Origin: Fuscovulum blasticum DSM 2131
GTDB taxonomy: Bacteria; Pseudomonadota; Alphaproteobacteria; Rhodobacterales; Rhodobacteraceae
DNA: 64,000 nucleotides
Assembly: GCF_003034965.1 (NCBI RefSeq)
Contig: NZ_PZKE01000004.1
Coordinates: forward strand, 186,001 to 250,000
Direction of reading: 5' to 3'
Both the position numbers and the translations under genes were made by a program. Under the pieces are notes generated by a model. It was not told the DNA's origin, ran no database searches, and saw only the letters and a list, made by a program, of their open reading frames with translations. Shown piece after piece: positions 41,880-51,476 of this stretch. Each line of letters opens with the position of its first letter. Positions within the stretch are counted from its first letter, which is position 1.

Positions 41880-42455
41880 TCACTTCGCGTCAAGCGTGGC
41901 ATCCTCGGGATGCGCAGCGCGCGGTTCGCGCGGCGGGCGACCGATCACGTCGCGCAACTCGTCCAGTTCGATGAAATTGTCGGCCTGGCGGCGCAGTTCG
42001 TCGGCGATCATCGGCGGTTGGCTGCGGATGGTCGAAACGACCGAAACCCGCACACCCTGCCGTTGCAGGCTTTCGATCAGCGGGCGGAAATCGCCGTCGC
42101 CCGAGAACAAGACAATGTGATCAAGACGGGGGGCGAGTTCCATGGCATCGACGGCAAGTTCGATGTCCATGTTGCCCTTCACCTTCCGGCGGCCCTGGCT
42201 GTCGGTGTATTCCTTGGCGGGCTTGGTGCGCATGGTGAAGCCGTTGTAGTGCAGCCAGTCGACCAGCGGACGGATCGGGGAATAGTCGTCGTTTTCCAGA
42301 AGGGCCGTGTAGTAGAAAGCGCGCAGCAATTTGCCGCGACGCATGAACTCCATGCGCAACAGTTTGTAATCAATGTCAAATCCCAGGGCCTTGGCGGCCG
42401 CATAGAGGTTTGACCCGTCGATGAACAGCGCAAGCCGCTCGTCCTTGTAGAACAT
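41880..42455 (-). CDS. NYN-domain (LabA/DUF88) protein, putative RNase
   Basis: This 191-residue protein has the PIN-like NYN domain: ALFIDGSNLYAAAKALG near the start (first Asp), a central MDIELAVDAMELA (second Asp) and HIVLFSGDGDFRPLIESLQRQG (third acid pair). NYN domains are predicted or shown metal-dependent RNases. The length matches LabA-type proteins. ATG 42455 follows GAAGGGAAG on the minus strand. It is divergent from folK, an order often seen in this family of bacteria. Confidence 0.9.
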   Translation of the reverse strand: MFYKDERLALFIDGSNLYAAAKALGFDIDYKLLRMEFMRRGKLLRAFYYTALLENDDYSPIRPLVDWLHYNGFTMRTKPAKEYTDSQGRRKVKGNMDIELAVDAMELAPRLDHIVLFSGDGDFRPLIESLQRQGVRVSVVSTIRSQPPMIADELRRQADNFIELDELRDVIGRPPREPRAAHPEDATLDAK

Positions 42456-42586
42456 CAGTGACTTCCCTTCGAAATACGCCCCCGGCGAGCAACTTCCTGG
42501 ATGGGTGGAACTGGAGTATCGAGACCCGGTGGGGAACAAAAGGCAGATAACGCCGGGCGGGCGGGGCGACAAGGGAACTATAGGAT

Positions 42587-43183
42587 ATGAATTTGACGCG
42601 AGATAGCGAAGCCATGCACGCCTTGATTGCCTTCGGCGCCAATCTGCCACTGGGGGGGCAGAGCCCGGCGGCAACGCTGCTTCTTGCGGCAGAGCGGCTG
42701 CGGGCGCCCGGCATGACCCTTGTCGCGATGAGCCGGCTTTACCGGACGCCCTGCTTTCCGGCCGGGGCGGGGCCTGACTATGTGAACGCGGCGGCCGTGC
42801 TGCGGGTTGCGGGCGATGTGACGCCCGAGGCGGTGCTGGCGCATCTGCACAGCGTCGAGGCCGAGTTCGGCCGGCAGCGCGAGGTGCGCTGGGGGATGCG
42901 GACGCTGGACATCGACCTGCTGGCGATGGGCGGGCTGGTGCTGCCCGATGCTGCCACCGCGGACCGCTGGCGCAGCCTGCCGCCCGAGGAGCAGGTGGGG
43001 CGCGCGCCGGACCGGCTGATCCTGCCGCATCCGCGGTTGCAGGACCGGGCCTTCGTTCTGGTGCCGCTGGCCGAGGTGGCGCCGGACTGGGTGCATCCGC
43101 GCAGCGGGCAGAGCGTTGCCGCGATGCTGGCCGCGCTGCCGCAGGCCGACCGAGACGCGGTGGTGCCGCTTGAAGCGGGGTGA
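42587..43183 (+). CDS. folK: 2-amino-4-hydroxy-6-hydroxymethyldihydropteridine diphosphokinase
   Basis: This 198-residue enzyme transfers pyrophosphate from ATP to hydroxymethyl-dihydropterin in folate synthesis. It has IAFGANLPLGG, SRLYRTPCFPAGAGPDYVNAA, the ATP/Mg motif RWGMRTLDIDLLAMG (two Asp) and LPHPRLQDRAFVLVPLAEVAPDW. The start is uncertain: ATG 42587 gives a nine-residue leader and ATG 42614 would start at MHALIAFGAN; neither has a strong ribosome-binding site. It precedes rpoZ and rel in the conserved order. Confidence 0.95.
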   Translation: MNLTRDSEAMHALIAFGANLPLGGQSPAATLLLAAERLRAPGMTLVAMSRLYRTPCFPAGAGPDYVNAAAVLRVAGDVTPEAVLAHLHSVEAEFGRQREVRWGMRTLDIDLLAMGGLVLPDAATADRWRSLPPEEQVGRAPDRLILPHPRLQDRAFVLVPLAEVAPDWVHPRSGQSVAAMLAALPQADRDAVVPLEAG

Positions 43184-43274
43184 AACCCCCGTGATCCGGG
43201 CGATTCCACGCTTGTCAACGGGCGGCTTCCGGCGTAAGGAGGCAGCTTCCTAGCCCAAGAGACTGAGGTGTCCG

Positions 43275-43628
43275 ATGGCCCGCGTGACGGTCGAAGATTG
43301 CGTTGACAAGGTGCCGAACCGGTTTGAACTGGTGCTGCTGGCCGCCCATCGGGCGCGCGAAGTGGCGTCGGGCGCCCCGCTTACCATCGACCGCGACAAC
43401 GACAAGAACCCCGTCGTTGCCCTGCGCGAGATTGCCGAGGAAACCCAGGGCGCCGACGTGCTGCGCGAGCGCATGATCGAAAGCTATCAGACGCAGATCG
43501 AAGTGGACGAGCCGGAAGAGGACCAGATGGCCCTGCTGATGGCCGGCGAGATCGACCGCCCGGTGGTGGACGACATGTCGGAAGAGAAACTTCTTCGCGC
43601 GCTGATGGAAGCCCAGGGCGAGAACTGA
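43275..43628 (+). CDS. rpoZ: RNA polymerase omega subunit
   Basis: This 117-residue protein starts [33 protein letters not shown] and carries the typical [17 protein letters not shown] block. Omega helps fold the beta-prime subunit and forms part of the ppGpp site in proteobacteria, which fits its place directly upstream of rel. The C-terminal acidic tail ([15 protein letters not shown]) is typical of alphaproteobacteria. A GAGGTG site precedes ATG 43275. Confidence 0.97.
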   Translation: MARVTVEDCVDKVPNRFELVLLAAHRAREVASGAPLTIDRDNDKNPVVALREIAEETQGADVLRERMIESYQTQIEVDEPEEDQMALLMAGEIDRPVVDDMSEEKLLRALMEAQGEN

Positions 43629-43671
43629 GGCGGCACCAGATCGGGAGAAAATCCCGGCAGGCAGGGCGTGA

Positions 43672-45789
43672 ATGATCGACGTTGAAGACCTGATCGCCCT
43701 GGTTCGCAACTACAATCCGCGCTGCAACGGCGATCTGATCCGCCGGGCCTATGCTTATGGGCTGAAGATGCACGAGGGGCAGACCCGCAAGTCGGGCGAG
43801 CCCTATTTCACGCATCCCGTGGCCGTGGCCGCCATCCTGACCGAACAGCGGCTGGATGATGCGACGATTGTCACCGCGCTGTTGCACGACACGATCGAGG
43901 ATACCCGGTCCACCTTTTCCGACATTGCCACCCAGTTCGGCGAGGAAGTGGCCGAGCTGGTCGATGGCGTTACCAAGCTGACCAACCTGCAACTGGGCAG
44001 CGCCCAGACCCAGCAGGCGGAAAACTTCCGCAAGCTGTTCATGGCGATGTCCAAGGACCTGCGGGTGATCCTGGTCAAGCTGGCCGACCGGCTGCACAAC
44101 ATGCGCACCATCCGCAGCATGAAGCCGGAAAAACAGGCCCAGAAGGCCCGCGAGACCATGGAGATCTTCGCGCCGCTGGCCGGGCGGATGGGGATGCAGT
44201 GGATGCGCGAGGAACTGGAGGATCTGTCCTTCAAGGTTCTGAACCCCGAGGCGCGCAATTCCATCATCCGCCGCTTCCTGACGCTGCAACGCGAGACCGG
44301 CGATGTGGTGCACAAGATCACCGGCGACATCCGGCATGAGCTGGAGAAGGCGCAGATCGAGGCCGATGTCTATGGCCGGGCGAAGAAGCCCTATTCGATC
44401 TGGCGCAAGATGCAGGAAAAGGATCTGGCGTTCAGCCGGCTGTCCGACATCTATGGTTTCCGGGTGATCTGCGACAGCGTGGCCGACTGCTATCGCATCC
44501 TTGGCGTGATCCACCAGCGCTGGCGCGCGGTGCCGGGGCGGTTCAAGGATTACATCAGCCAGCCGAAATCGAACGGCTACCGATCCATCCACACCACGGT
44601 TTCGGGGCGCGACGGCAAGCGGGTGGAGGTGCAGATCCGCACCCGGCAGATGCACGAAGTGGCCGAGGCCGGCGTTGCGGCGCACTGGTCCTATCGTGAA
44701 GGCGTGCGGGCGCAGAACCCCTTTGCCGTGGACCCGGCCAAGTGGATTGCCAGCCTGACCGAACGTCTGGACGAAGAGGACCATGACGAGTTTCTCGAAA
44801 ACGTGAAACTTGAGATGTATTCCGACCAGGTGTTCTGCTTCACCCCCAAGGGCGATGTGGTGCAACTGCCGCGCGGCGCGACGCCGCTGGATTTCGCCTA
44901 TGCGATCCATACGCGCATTGGCAACGGCACGGTGTCCGCCAAGGTGGACGGCATCCGGGTGCCGCTGTGGACGCGGCTGAAGAACGGCCAGTCGGTCGAG
45001 ATCATCACCGCCGAGGGCCAGCGCCCGCAGGCAAGCTGGATCGACATCGTGACGACGGGCCGCGCCAAGGCCGCGATCCGGCGGTCCTTGCGCGAGGAAG
45101 ACCGCGGGCGCTTCGTCAAGCTGGGGATGGAGCTGGCGCGGGCGGCCTTTGACCATGTGGGCAAGAAGGCCACCGACAAGGCGCTGCGGACGGCGGCCAA
45201 GACCATGGGGCTGGCCGACGAGACCGATCTTCTGGCGCGCATCGGCAGCGCCGAGGTGGCGGCGCGGCGCGTGGTTGAAACGCTGTACCCCGAACTGGCG
45301 ATGGCCACGACCGAAGTGGTGGATGCCAAGCGCCCGGTGGTGGGGATGGAGAACGACCAGTCGATCCGCCGCGCGCCCTGCTGCCAGCCGCTGCCGGGGG
45401 AACGGATCGTCGGCATCACCTATCGCGGGCAGGGCGTGGTGATGCACGCGATCGACTGCCCCGCGCTGGAAGAGTTCGAGACCCAGACCGAACGCTGGGT
45501 GGACCTGCACTGGAAGGCGGGCCGCCATGCGCCGGTGAACACCGTGTCGCTGGAGCTGACGATTTCCAACGATGCCGGCGTGCTGGGCCGGATCTGCACC
45601 CTGATCGGCGAGCAGAAGGCGAATATCTCGGATCTGCGGTTCACGGATCGCAAACCGGATTTTTACCGGGTGATCGTTGACGTGGACCTGCGGGATGTCG
45701 AACATCTGCACATGATCATGACCGCGCTCGAAGCCGAGACGGATGTGGCGCAGGTGTCCCGCCACAGGGATGCCACGCGCAAGCCCTGA
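43672..45789 (+). CDS. rel: Bifunctional (p)ppGpp synthetase/hydrolase (Rel/SpoT)
   Basis: This 705-residue protein contains an intact HD hydrolase (FTHPVAVAAIL, LLHDTIEDT with His72-Asp73), the synthetase region (GRAKKPYSIWRKMQEK, VRFSxIYGFRVI-like FSRLSDIYGFRVI, KSNGYRSIHTTV), a TGS domain (about 385-445, VFCFTPKGDVVQLPRGATPLDFAYAIHT) and a C-terminal ACT domain (about 630-700). Since both catalytic parts look intact, it should both make and break (p)ppGpp, as the sole long RSH of alphaproteobacteria usually does. It follows rpoZ. Confidence 0.97.
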   Translation: MIDVEDLIALVRNYNPRCNGDLIRRAYAYGLKMHEGQTRKSGEPYFTHPVAVAAILTEQRLDDATIVTALLHDTIEDTRSTFSDIATQFGEEVAELVDGVTKLTNLQLGSAQTQQAENFRKLFMAMSKDLRVILVKLADRLHNMRTIRSMKPEKQAQKARETMEIFAPLAGRMGMQWMREELEDLSFKVLNPEARNSIIRRFLTLQRETGDVVHKITGDIRHELEKAQIEADVYGRAKKPYSIWRKMQEKDLAFSRLSDIYGFRVICDSVADCYRILGVIHQRWRAVPGRFKDYISQPKSNGYRSIHTTVSGRDGKRVEVQIRTRQMHEVAEAGVAAHWSYREGVRAQNPFAVDPAKWIASLTERLDEEDHDEFLENVKLEMYSDQVFCFTPKGDVVQLPRGATPLDFAYAIHTRIGNGTVSAKVDGIRVPLWTRLKNGQSVEIITAEGQRPQASWIDIVTTGRAKAAIRRSLREEDRGRFVKLGMELARAAFDHVGKKATDKALRTAAKTMGLADETDLLARIGSAEVAARRVVETLYPELAMATTEVVDAKRPVVGMENDQSIRRAPCCQPLPGERIVGITYRGQGVVMHAIDCPALEEFETQTERWVDLHWKAGRHAPVNTVSLELTISNDAGVLGRICTLIGEQKANISDLRFTDRKPDFYRVIVDVDLRDVEHLHMIMTALEAETDVAQVSRHRDATRKP

Positions 45790-45806
45790 GGCCCTTTCGG
45801 GCCTTT
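45789..45806 (+). terminator. Weak hairpin after rel, possible terminator or attenuator
   Basis: AGGCCC (45789-45794) and GGGCCT (45799-45804) form a 6-bp stem with a TTTC loop, followed by only a short TT. It overlaps the last base of the rel stop. It may partly separate rel from the DUF2062 genes. Confidence 0.35.
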
Positions 45807-45827
45807 GACGCCTGGAAAGGACACCGC

Positions 45828-46487
45828 TTGATTTTCCGACGCCGCGACAAACCGGCCCTTGCCGAACGGCTGCGCGCCCTTGTCTGGCCGCGCGGGGGCT
45901 GGGGGCGGGGCATCCGCTATGTCTGGGCGCGGATGACGCGGCTGCCCGATCCGCCGCACCGGATTGCGCGGGGCATCTGGGCGGGGGTCTTCGCGTCGTT
46001 CACGCCGCTGTTCGGGGCGCATCTGGGGCTGGCGGCCGTGCTGGCCTGGGTCTTGCGCGGAAACGTGATCGCCGCGCTGCTGGCGACGCTGGTGGGCAAT
46101 CCGCTGACCTTTCCGCTGATCGCGGTGGCCTCGATCCAGTTGGGGCACATGATCCTTGGAAATGCGGTGGATGCGCCGCCGACGGCGGACATCCTGTTCG
46201 TCTTTGGCCAGGCGGGGGCCGAGTTCTGGGCCAATGTGCGGGCGATGGTCACGTCCGAGCCAACGCAATGGGGCCGGCTTTACAGCTTTTATCACTGGTA
46301 TTTCCTGCCCTATCTGGTGGGCGGTCTGGCACCGGGTCTGTTTCTGGCGACCGCCGGCTATCTGGTCAGCCTGCCGATGATCACCGCGTTTCGTGCCCTG
46401 CGCGACCGCCGCCGCCGCGAGCGGGCGGAGCTGAAGCGGGCAAGGCCGGTGCCGCTGCCGGGGCAGAGCCCAACCCGGCCGGTGTAA
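45828..46487 (+). CDS. DUF2062 membrane protein, TTG start
   Basis: This 219-residue protein has the DUF2062 features: an N-terminal basic region, PPHRIARGIWAGVFASFTPLFGAHLGLAAVLAWVLRGNVIAALLATLVGNPLTFPLIAVAS with the conserved GN-P-T-P element, and further hydrophobic helices (YFLPYLVGGLAPGLFLATAGYLVSLPMI). Function is unknown; related proteins occur with cell-wall and lipid A genes. It begins with TTG at 45828, which has an AAAGGA site at good spacing. A paralogue lies at 46764. Confidence 0.85.
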   Translation: MIFRRRDKPALAERLRALVWPRGGWGRGIRYVWARMTRLPDPPHRIARGIWAGVFASFTPLFGAHLGLAAVLAWVLRGNVIAALLATLVGNPLTFPLIAVASIQLGHMILGNAVDAPPTADILFVFGQAGAEFWANVRAMVTSEPTQWGRLYSFYHWYFLPYLVGGLAPGLFLATAGYLVSLPMITAFRALRDRRRRERAELKRARPVPLPGQSPTRPV

Positions 46488-46763
46488 GGGGGCGCCGGGT
46501 CAGGGATTGCCGATCCCGCGCATTTGTTCGTTGATCGGCGGGCCGAAGGCCAATATCCCCGGACAGCGCGCCTTGCGACGGCAAACCGGAACTTTACCGG
46601 CGGGCCATTGACGCAGGCGCGGGCGATGTCGATCTTGGGCAGGGGCCCTGACCGCAATCCGGGCGGGGCCGGCGGATATGCCCCTGGCCGGCGCCGCGTT
46701 TGTGATGTGCAGGCCCCGAACGGGCGGGCCGGTCCCTGCGGGCCGGAGAGGAAGGACGAAAGA

Positions 46764-47483
46764 TTGGTCTTCAAGCGCAGAGATCCCTTGGGTTGGGGCG
46801 CGTGGCTGCGCGAGCAGGTCTATCCGCGCAGCGGCATCCGGCGCGCGGTCCTGTATGTGATCTACCGTATGCGGCGGCTGCCCGATCAGCCGCATCGGGT
46901 GGCGCGCGGGGTGTTCGCCGGATCTCTGATCGGGTTCCTGCCCTTGCCGGGGATGCAGTTCCTGGCCGCCTGGGGCGCGGCGCGGCTGATCCGGGGCAAT
47001 GTGCTGGCGGCGCTGCTGGCCACGTTCAACACCAACCCGCTGACGACGCCCTTCTTCGCGGTGCTGGCCATGTCGCTGGGCCACTGGATCATGGGGATCG
47101 AAAAGCCGCTGTCGGCCGAATACATCGGCATGGCCTTTGCCAATGCCGGGGCCGACCTGTGGTACAACATCAAGGCGGCCTTCGGCCCGGCCCATGCCCA
47201 GTGGGAAGGGCTGATCCAGTTCTGGCATGAAATCTATGTGCCCTATTTCATTGGCGCCCTTGGCCCCGGCATCGTGCTGAGCGCGGTGGGCTATTTCGTC
47301 ACCATCCCGCTGGTGGAAGCCTATCAGAAGGCCCGCGCCGCCAAGGCAAGCGAGCGGAGCGAGCGGCGGATCAGCCTGCGCAAGGCGCTGGCCGAGGCGG
47401 CCGCGCGGGTGGCCCATCGCGACCGGCCCGGCGCGGCTGACGCGCCGCCGCCGGGCGAAGCGGGATCGAAGGCGCCCGATTAA
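46764..47483 (+). CDS. Second DUF2062 membrane protein, TTG start
   Basis: This 239-residue paralogue of the preceding protein shows the same layout (RRDPLGWGAWLREQVYPRSGIRRAVLYVIYRMRRLPDQPHRVARGVFAGSLIGFLPLPGMQ, then NVLAALLATFNTNPLTTPFF) with helices near the C-terminus and a hydrophilic 50-residue tail. It also begins with TTG (46764), preceded by GAAGGACGAAAGA. The pair probably arose by duplication. The 276-bp gap between them (46488-46763) shows no convincing gene. Confidence 0.85.
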   Translation: MVFKRRDPLGWGAWLREQVYPRSGIRRAVLYVIYRMRRLPDQPHRVARGVFAGSLIGFLPLPGMQFLAAWGAARLIRGNVLAALLATFNTNPLTTPFFAVLAMSLGHWIMGIEKPLSAEYIGMAFANAGADLWYNIKAAFGPAHAQWEGLIQFWHEIYVPYFIGALGPGIVLSAVGYFVTIPLVEAYQKARAAKASERSERRISLRKALAEAAARVAHRDRPGAADAPPPGEAGSKAPD

Positions 47484-47687
47484 GCAATATTAACGAATTC
47501 TGTTCCGAATCTGCGCAACAAATGGTAGATGTTGTCCGCTGTGGGGCGGGGATCCGTACATTTTGAGTCAAGAGCTTTGGTTGCCGGCGCCGGGTGCGCC
47601 ATGCGGGCAGGTGGGATTCGGGCAGAACATGCGGGCGGAGCGGGCGACAGCCGCTGACGCCAGCCCCTTGGTTTCAGGGGGGCCGGC

Positions 47688-49310
47688 ATGGCGGTAACCG
47701 GCACGGCCAATGACAGCAACAACACGCTGTCCAGCAACGCGGCGTCAGACAGTATCCAGGGGCTGGGCGGGAACGATTCGCTTGTCGGCAACGGCGGCGA
47801 TGACACGCTTTATGGCGACCGGAACGTCCTGAGCAACGGCGCGCTGGATTCCAACCAGGGCGCGGGCGGTTGGTCGCTTGGAACCGTGAACGGCTGGACC
47901 AATGCGGGGTCGGGCGGCCAGATCGAACGCTGGGGGGCGGGGTTCCAGGGCCTGACGCCCGCCGACGGGACAAGTTTCATCGAGCTTGATGTCAATTCCG
48001 GCGGTGCGGTCGATTACATCACCACGACGGCCGCGCTGGCGACCGGCACGACCTATGTCCTCAGCTTTGACAGCGCGGCCCGGGCCGAAGCGGCGGGCGA
48101 TTCCTTTCAGGTGGTGGTCAACGGCACGGTGGTGGCCACCGTCACCCCGTCTTCGACCAGCCAGTTCACCACGACATCGGTCACGATCACGGGGGGCAGC
48201 GGCACCGACACCATCGGGTTCCGCGAACTTTCGGGCGAGAACAACTCCTATGGCGTGCTGCTGGACAATGTGCGCGTCACGCTGACGCCGGCCTCGGCGG
48301 CGGCCAGCGGGCTGAGTTACAACGATACGCTGGATGGCGGCACCGGCAATGACCGGATCTATGGCCAGGAAGGCGATGACCGGCTGATCGGCGGCACCGG
48401 CAACGATTACATGGAAGGCGGCATCGGCAACGATGTCTTTGCCCTGGGCGACGGGTCGGGCAACGATGTGGTTGGCGATTTCGTCATCGGGCAGGATCTG
48501 CTGGATGTCTCGGCCCTGCATGATGCCGGCAATGCGCCGGTGAATTATCAGGATGTCACCATCACCTCTGACGGGCAGGGCGGTTCGATCCTGACCTTCC
48601 CGAATGGCGAGCGGGTCACGCTGCGCGGCATCCAGCCCGCCCAGGTGACCGGCAAGCCCAATCTGGCGGCGATCGGGATTCCCTGTTTCGCCGGCGGCAC
48701 CCTGATCGACACGCCGAAGGGGCCGGTCGCGGTTGAGGCGCTGGGTCCGGGCGACGAGGTGCTGGCCGCGCCCGAGGGGCCGGGCGGCCCGCCGCGCGCG
48801 GTGCGGGTTGCGCGCGTGTTCCGGCGCGAGGTGGACGAGGGCTGGCTTGCCACCGAGCCGAAGCTGCGGCCGGTCCGCATTGCCGCAGGGGCGCTGGGCA
48901 AGGGGTTGCCCCGGCGCGATCTGCGGGTGTCGCGCCAGCACCGGATGCTGGTATCCTCGACGATCGCGCAGCGCATGTTGGGCTGCGACGAGGTGCTGCT
49001 GCCTGCCGTTCGCCTGCTGGGACTGCCCGGAATCGCGGTTGAGGATGGGCTGTCGCCGGTGGTCTATCATCACATCCTGCTGGAGCGGCACGAGGTCATC
49101 TTTGCCGAGGGCGCCCCGACCGAAAGCCTGCATATTGGCGCCGAGGCGCTGCGCCTGCTGGGGGTTGAGGCGATGCTGGAAATCGCGCGGCTGTTCCCCG
49201 AACTGCTGGGCGACGGGCCGGGGCAAACCGCGCGGCCGGTGCCCGGGGGGCGGCAGCAGCGCCGGCTGGTTGCGCGGCATCTGCGCACGGGCCGGCCGGT
49301 GCTGGCCTGA
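47688..49310 (+). CDS. RTX-repeat protein with jelly-roll module and C-terminal Hint domain
   Basis: This 540-residue protein has no signal peptide. Its order is: RTX Ca2+-binding nonapeptides (GLGGNDSLVGNGGDDTLYGD, 26-45), a jelly-roll-like module (about 50-200), further RTX repeats (LDGGTGNDRIYGQEGDD, GGTGNDYMEGGIGND; 214-250) and a Hint_2 domain (about 333-475) beginning CFAGGTLIDT with VSRQHRM at 415-421. RTX repeats point to type I secretion. Hint domains perform intein-like autocleavage or self-attachment; here Cys333 is the expected nucleophile. A conserved tail (RRLVARHLRTGRPVLA) resembles that of the Hint protein at 57088. No secretion genes are near. Confidence 0.85.
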   Translation: MAVTGTANDSNNTLSSNAASDSIQGLGGNDSLVGNGGDDTLYGDRNVLSNGALDSNQGAGGWSLGTVNGWTNAGSGGQIERWGAGFQGLTPADGTSFIELDVNSGGAVDYITTTAALATGTTYVLSFDSAARAEAAGDSFQVVVNGTVVATVTPSSTSQFTTTSVTITGGSGTDTIGFRELSGENNSYGVLLDNVRVTLTPASAAASGLSYNDTLDGGTGNDRIYGQEGDDRLIGGTGNDYMEGGIGNDVFALGDGSGNDVVGDFVIGQDLLDVSALHDAGNAPVNYQDVTITSDGQGGSILTFPNGERVTLRGIQPAQVTGKPNLAAIGIPCFAGGTLIDTPKGPVAVEALGPGDEVLAAPEGPGGPPRAVRVARVFRREVDEGWLATEPKLRPVRIAAGALGKGLPRRDLRVSRQHRMLVSSTIAQRMLGCDEVLLPAVRLLGLPGIAVEDGLSPVVYHHILLERHEVIFAEGAPTESLHIGAEALRLLGVEAMLEIARLFPELLGDGPGQTARPVPGGRQQRRLVARHLRTGRPVLA

Positions 49311-49332
49311 CCGTCAGGCGGTCTGCGCACCG

Positions 49333-49360
49333 GCATCGGGGAACGGGCATCGGGGAACGG
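49333..49360. repeat. 14-bp tandem duplication upstream of pdxJ
   Basis: The 14-base unit GCATCGGGGAACGG occurs twice in exact tandem (49333-49346 and 49347-49360) in the gap between the RTX/Hint gene and pdxJ. It is short and could change copy number by slippage, altering the pdxJ leader spacing. Confidence 0.75.
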
Positions 49361-49429
49361 GTTGCGGTTGGGCCGCCCGCTGGCCTAGTCTGCCGGGGAT
49401 GCGTGTGGCATCGCAACGCGGGGGCGGTC

Positions 49430-50185
49430 ATGGTGACGGGCGGCAGACTGAGGCTGGGTGTGAACATCGACCATGTGGCCACCGTGCGTAACGCGCGGGG
49501 CAGCGCCTGGCCTGACCCGCTGCGCGCCGCGATCCTGGCCGAAGCGTCGGGGGCCGATGGCATTACCGCGCATCTGCGTGAAGACCGCCGCCACATCCGC
49601 GATGCCGATATGGAGGCACTGCGGGCCGGGATCGGGATTCCGCTGAACTTCGAATGTGCGGCGACCGACGAGATGCAGGCCATTCTGCTGCGGCTGAAGC
49701 CCCATGCCGCCTGTCTGGTGCCCGAAAAGCGCGAGGAACGCACCACCGAGGGCGGGCTGGACGTGGCGGGCGACGTGGAGCGGCTGACGGCCTATCTGAG
49801 ACCGCTGCGCGAGGCGGGCATCCGGGTCAGCATGTTCATCGGCCATGATGCGCGCCAGATCGAGGCCAGCGCCCGGATCGGCGCGGCGGTGGTGGAGCTG
49901 CACACGGGGCATTATTCCGACCTGCTGGCCGAAGGCCGCTGCGACGAGGCCGAAGAAGAACTGGCCGCGCTGCGCCGGGGGGCGGCACAGGCGGCGGCGC
50001 TGGGGCTTGAGGTGCACGCCGGCCATGGCCTGACCTATGAGAATGTCGAACCCGTTGCCGCCATTCCCGAGGTGATGGAGCTGAACATCGGTCATTTCCT
50101 GGTGGGCGAGGCGATCTTCCGCGGCCTTGGCCCGGCGATCGAGGAGATGCGCCGCCGGATGGACGTGGCGCGGGGCCGGGCGTGA
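49430..50185 (+). CDS. pdxJ: Pyridoxine 5'-phosphate synthase
   Basis: This 251-residue (beta/alpha)8 enzyme joins 1-deoxyxylulose-5-phosphate with 3-amino-2-oxopropyl phosphate to make vitamin B6. It shows [66 protein letters not shown] and [13 protein letters not shown] 49430 is chosen; ATG 49403 would add a short, unlikely leader. It begins the pdxJ-acpS-lepB-rnc-era-recO block conserved in proteobacteria. Confidence 0.96.
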   Translation: MVTGGRLRLGVNIDHVATVRNARGSAWPDPLRAAILAEASGADGITAHLREDRRHIRDADMEALRAGIGIPLNFECAATDEMQAILLRLKPHAACLVPEKREERTTEGGLDVAGDVERLTAYLRPLREAGIRVSMFIGHDARQIEASARIGAAVVELHTGHYSDLLAEGRCDEAEEELAALRRGAAQAAALGLEVHAGHGLTYENVEPVAAIPEVMELNIGHFLVGEAIFRGLGPAIEEMRRRMDVARGRA

Positions 50186-50204
50186 CCGGACGGATGGCCG
50201 CGGC

Positions 50205-50624
50205 ATGATCCTGGGCATCGGCAGCGATCTGGCCAATATCGACCGGATCGAAGGCGCGCTGGCGCGGTTCGGCGACCGCTTTCGCAACCGGGTGTTCACC
50301 GAGGCCGAGCAGCGCAAGGCCGAAGGCCGCCAACAGGTGGCTGCCACCTATGCGAAACGCTGGGCGGCGAAGGAGGCCTGTTCCAAGGCGCTGGGCACCG
50401 GGCTGCGCATGGGCATTGCCTGGAAGGACATGGCCGTCACCAACCTGCGGTCGGGGCAGCCGGTGATGCATGTCACCGGCTGGGCGGCCGAGCGGCTGGC
50501 GCAGATGACGCCCGCCGGACACGAAGCGGTGATCCATGTCACCCTGACCGACGACCACCCCTGGGCGCAGGCCTTCGTGGTGATCGAAGCCCGCCCCCTT
50601 GGGCCGCCTGCGGCGGGCGGTTGA
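50205..50624 (+). CDS. acpS: Holo-(acyl-carrier-protein) synthase
   Basis: This 139-residue enzyme moves the 4'-phosphopantetheine group from CoA to acyl carrier protein. It has the start [19 protein letters not shown] (Asp8 as metal ligand) and the second signature [19 protein letters not shown] (Glu), with the C-terminal [19 protein letters not shown]. It follows pdxJ by 19 bp and precedes lepB. Confidence 0.96.
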   Translation: MILGIGSDLANIDRIEGALARFGDRFRNRVFTEAEQRKAEGRQQVAATYAKRWAAKEACSKALGTGLRMGIAWKDMAVTNLRSGQPVMHVTGWAAERLAQMTPAGHEAVIHVTLTDDHPWAQAFVVIEARPLGPPAAGG

Positions 50625-50687
50625 CTTGACTCCACCCCCCGCGCGGCGCAATGACGCCGCAAAGACCGAGGCAGAGGCAGCACAGAC

Positions 50688-51476
50688 ATGGCATCGAAGA
50701 CCAAGGGCGAAGGCGGGATCGTCGAGACGATCAAGACGGTATTCTGGGCACTGGTGATTGCCGGCCTGTTCCGCACCCTGTTCTTCCAGCCGTTCTGGAT
50801 TCCGTCGGAATCCATGAAGGACACGCTGCTGATCGGCGACTTCCTGTTCGTCAACAAGATGGCCTATGGCTATTCCAAATACTCCTGCCCCTTCGCGCTG
50901 TGCCCGATCACCGGCCGCATCCTGGGGTCTGAGCCGGAGCGGGGCGATGTGGTGGTGTTCCGCCACCCGGTCAACGGCACCGATTTCATCAAGCGGCTGA
51001 TCGGCCTGCCGGGCGACAAGATCCAGATGAAGGATGGTATCCTTTACATCAACGGCACCGCCGCGCCGCAGCAGCCCGATGGCATCTTCGAGGAAGTGTT
51101 CGAGCCGCAGGGCCCGATGCGCAACCGCCCGCGCTGCGAAAACGGCGCCGTGGCCGAAGGCGGCATCTGCCAGAAGTCGCGCTTCATCGAGACGCTGCCG
51201 AACGGGCGCAGCCATGACGTGCTGAACATCGACGCCAACGGCTATGCCGACAACACCGATGTGTTCACCGTGCCGGACGGCCATTACTTCTTCATGGGCG
51301 ACAACCGCGACAACAGCCAGGACAGCCGCTATTCGCAGGCCTCGGGCGGGGTGGGCATGGTGCCGGCCGAATATCTGATCGGCCGCGCCGACCGGATCAT
51401 CTTCTCCTCGGCCGGGGCCCGGATGTGGTATTTCTGGACCTGGCGCGCCGACCGCTTCTTCAAGGCCGTCGAGTGA
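50688..51476 (+). CDS. lepB: Signal peptidase I
   Basis: This 262-residue membrane protease removes signal peptides on the periplasmic side. After one N-terminal membrane segment ([22 protein letters not shown]), the catalytic Ser42 is in [14 protein letters not shown] and the general-base Lys102 in [13 protein letters not shown]. The later [14 protein letters not shown] box is also conserved. Extra Cys residues in [13 protein letters not shown] may form a disulfide. Its stop overlaps the rnc GTG (GTGA), so rnc translation is coupled. Confidence 0.97.
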   Translation: MASKTKGEGGIVETIKTVFWALVIAGLFRTLFFQPFWIPSESMKDTLLIGDFLFVNKMAYGYSKYSCPFALCPITGRILGSEPERGDVVVFRHPVNGTDFIKRLIGLPGDKIQMKDGILYINGTAAPQQPDGIFEEVFEPQGPMRNRPRCENGAVAEGGICQKSRFIETLPNGRSHDVLNIDANGYADNTDVFTVPDGHYFFMGDNRDNSQDSRYSQASGGVGMVPAEYLIGRADRIIFSSAGARMWYFWTWRADRFFKAVE

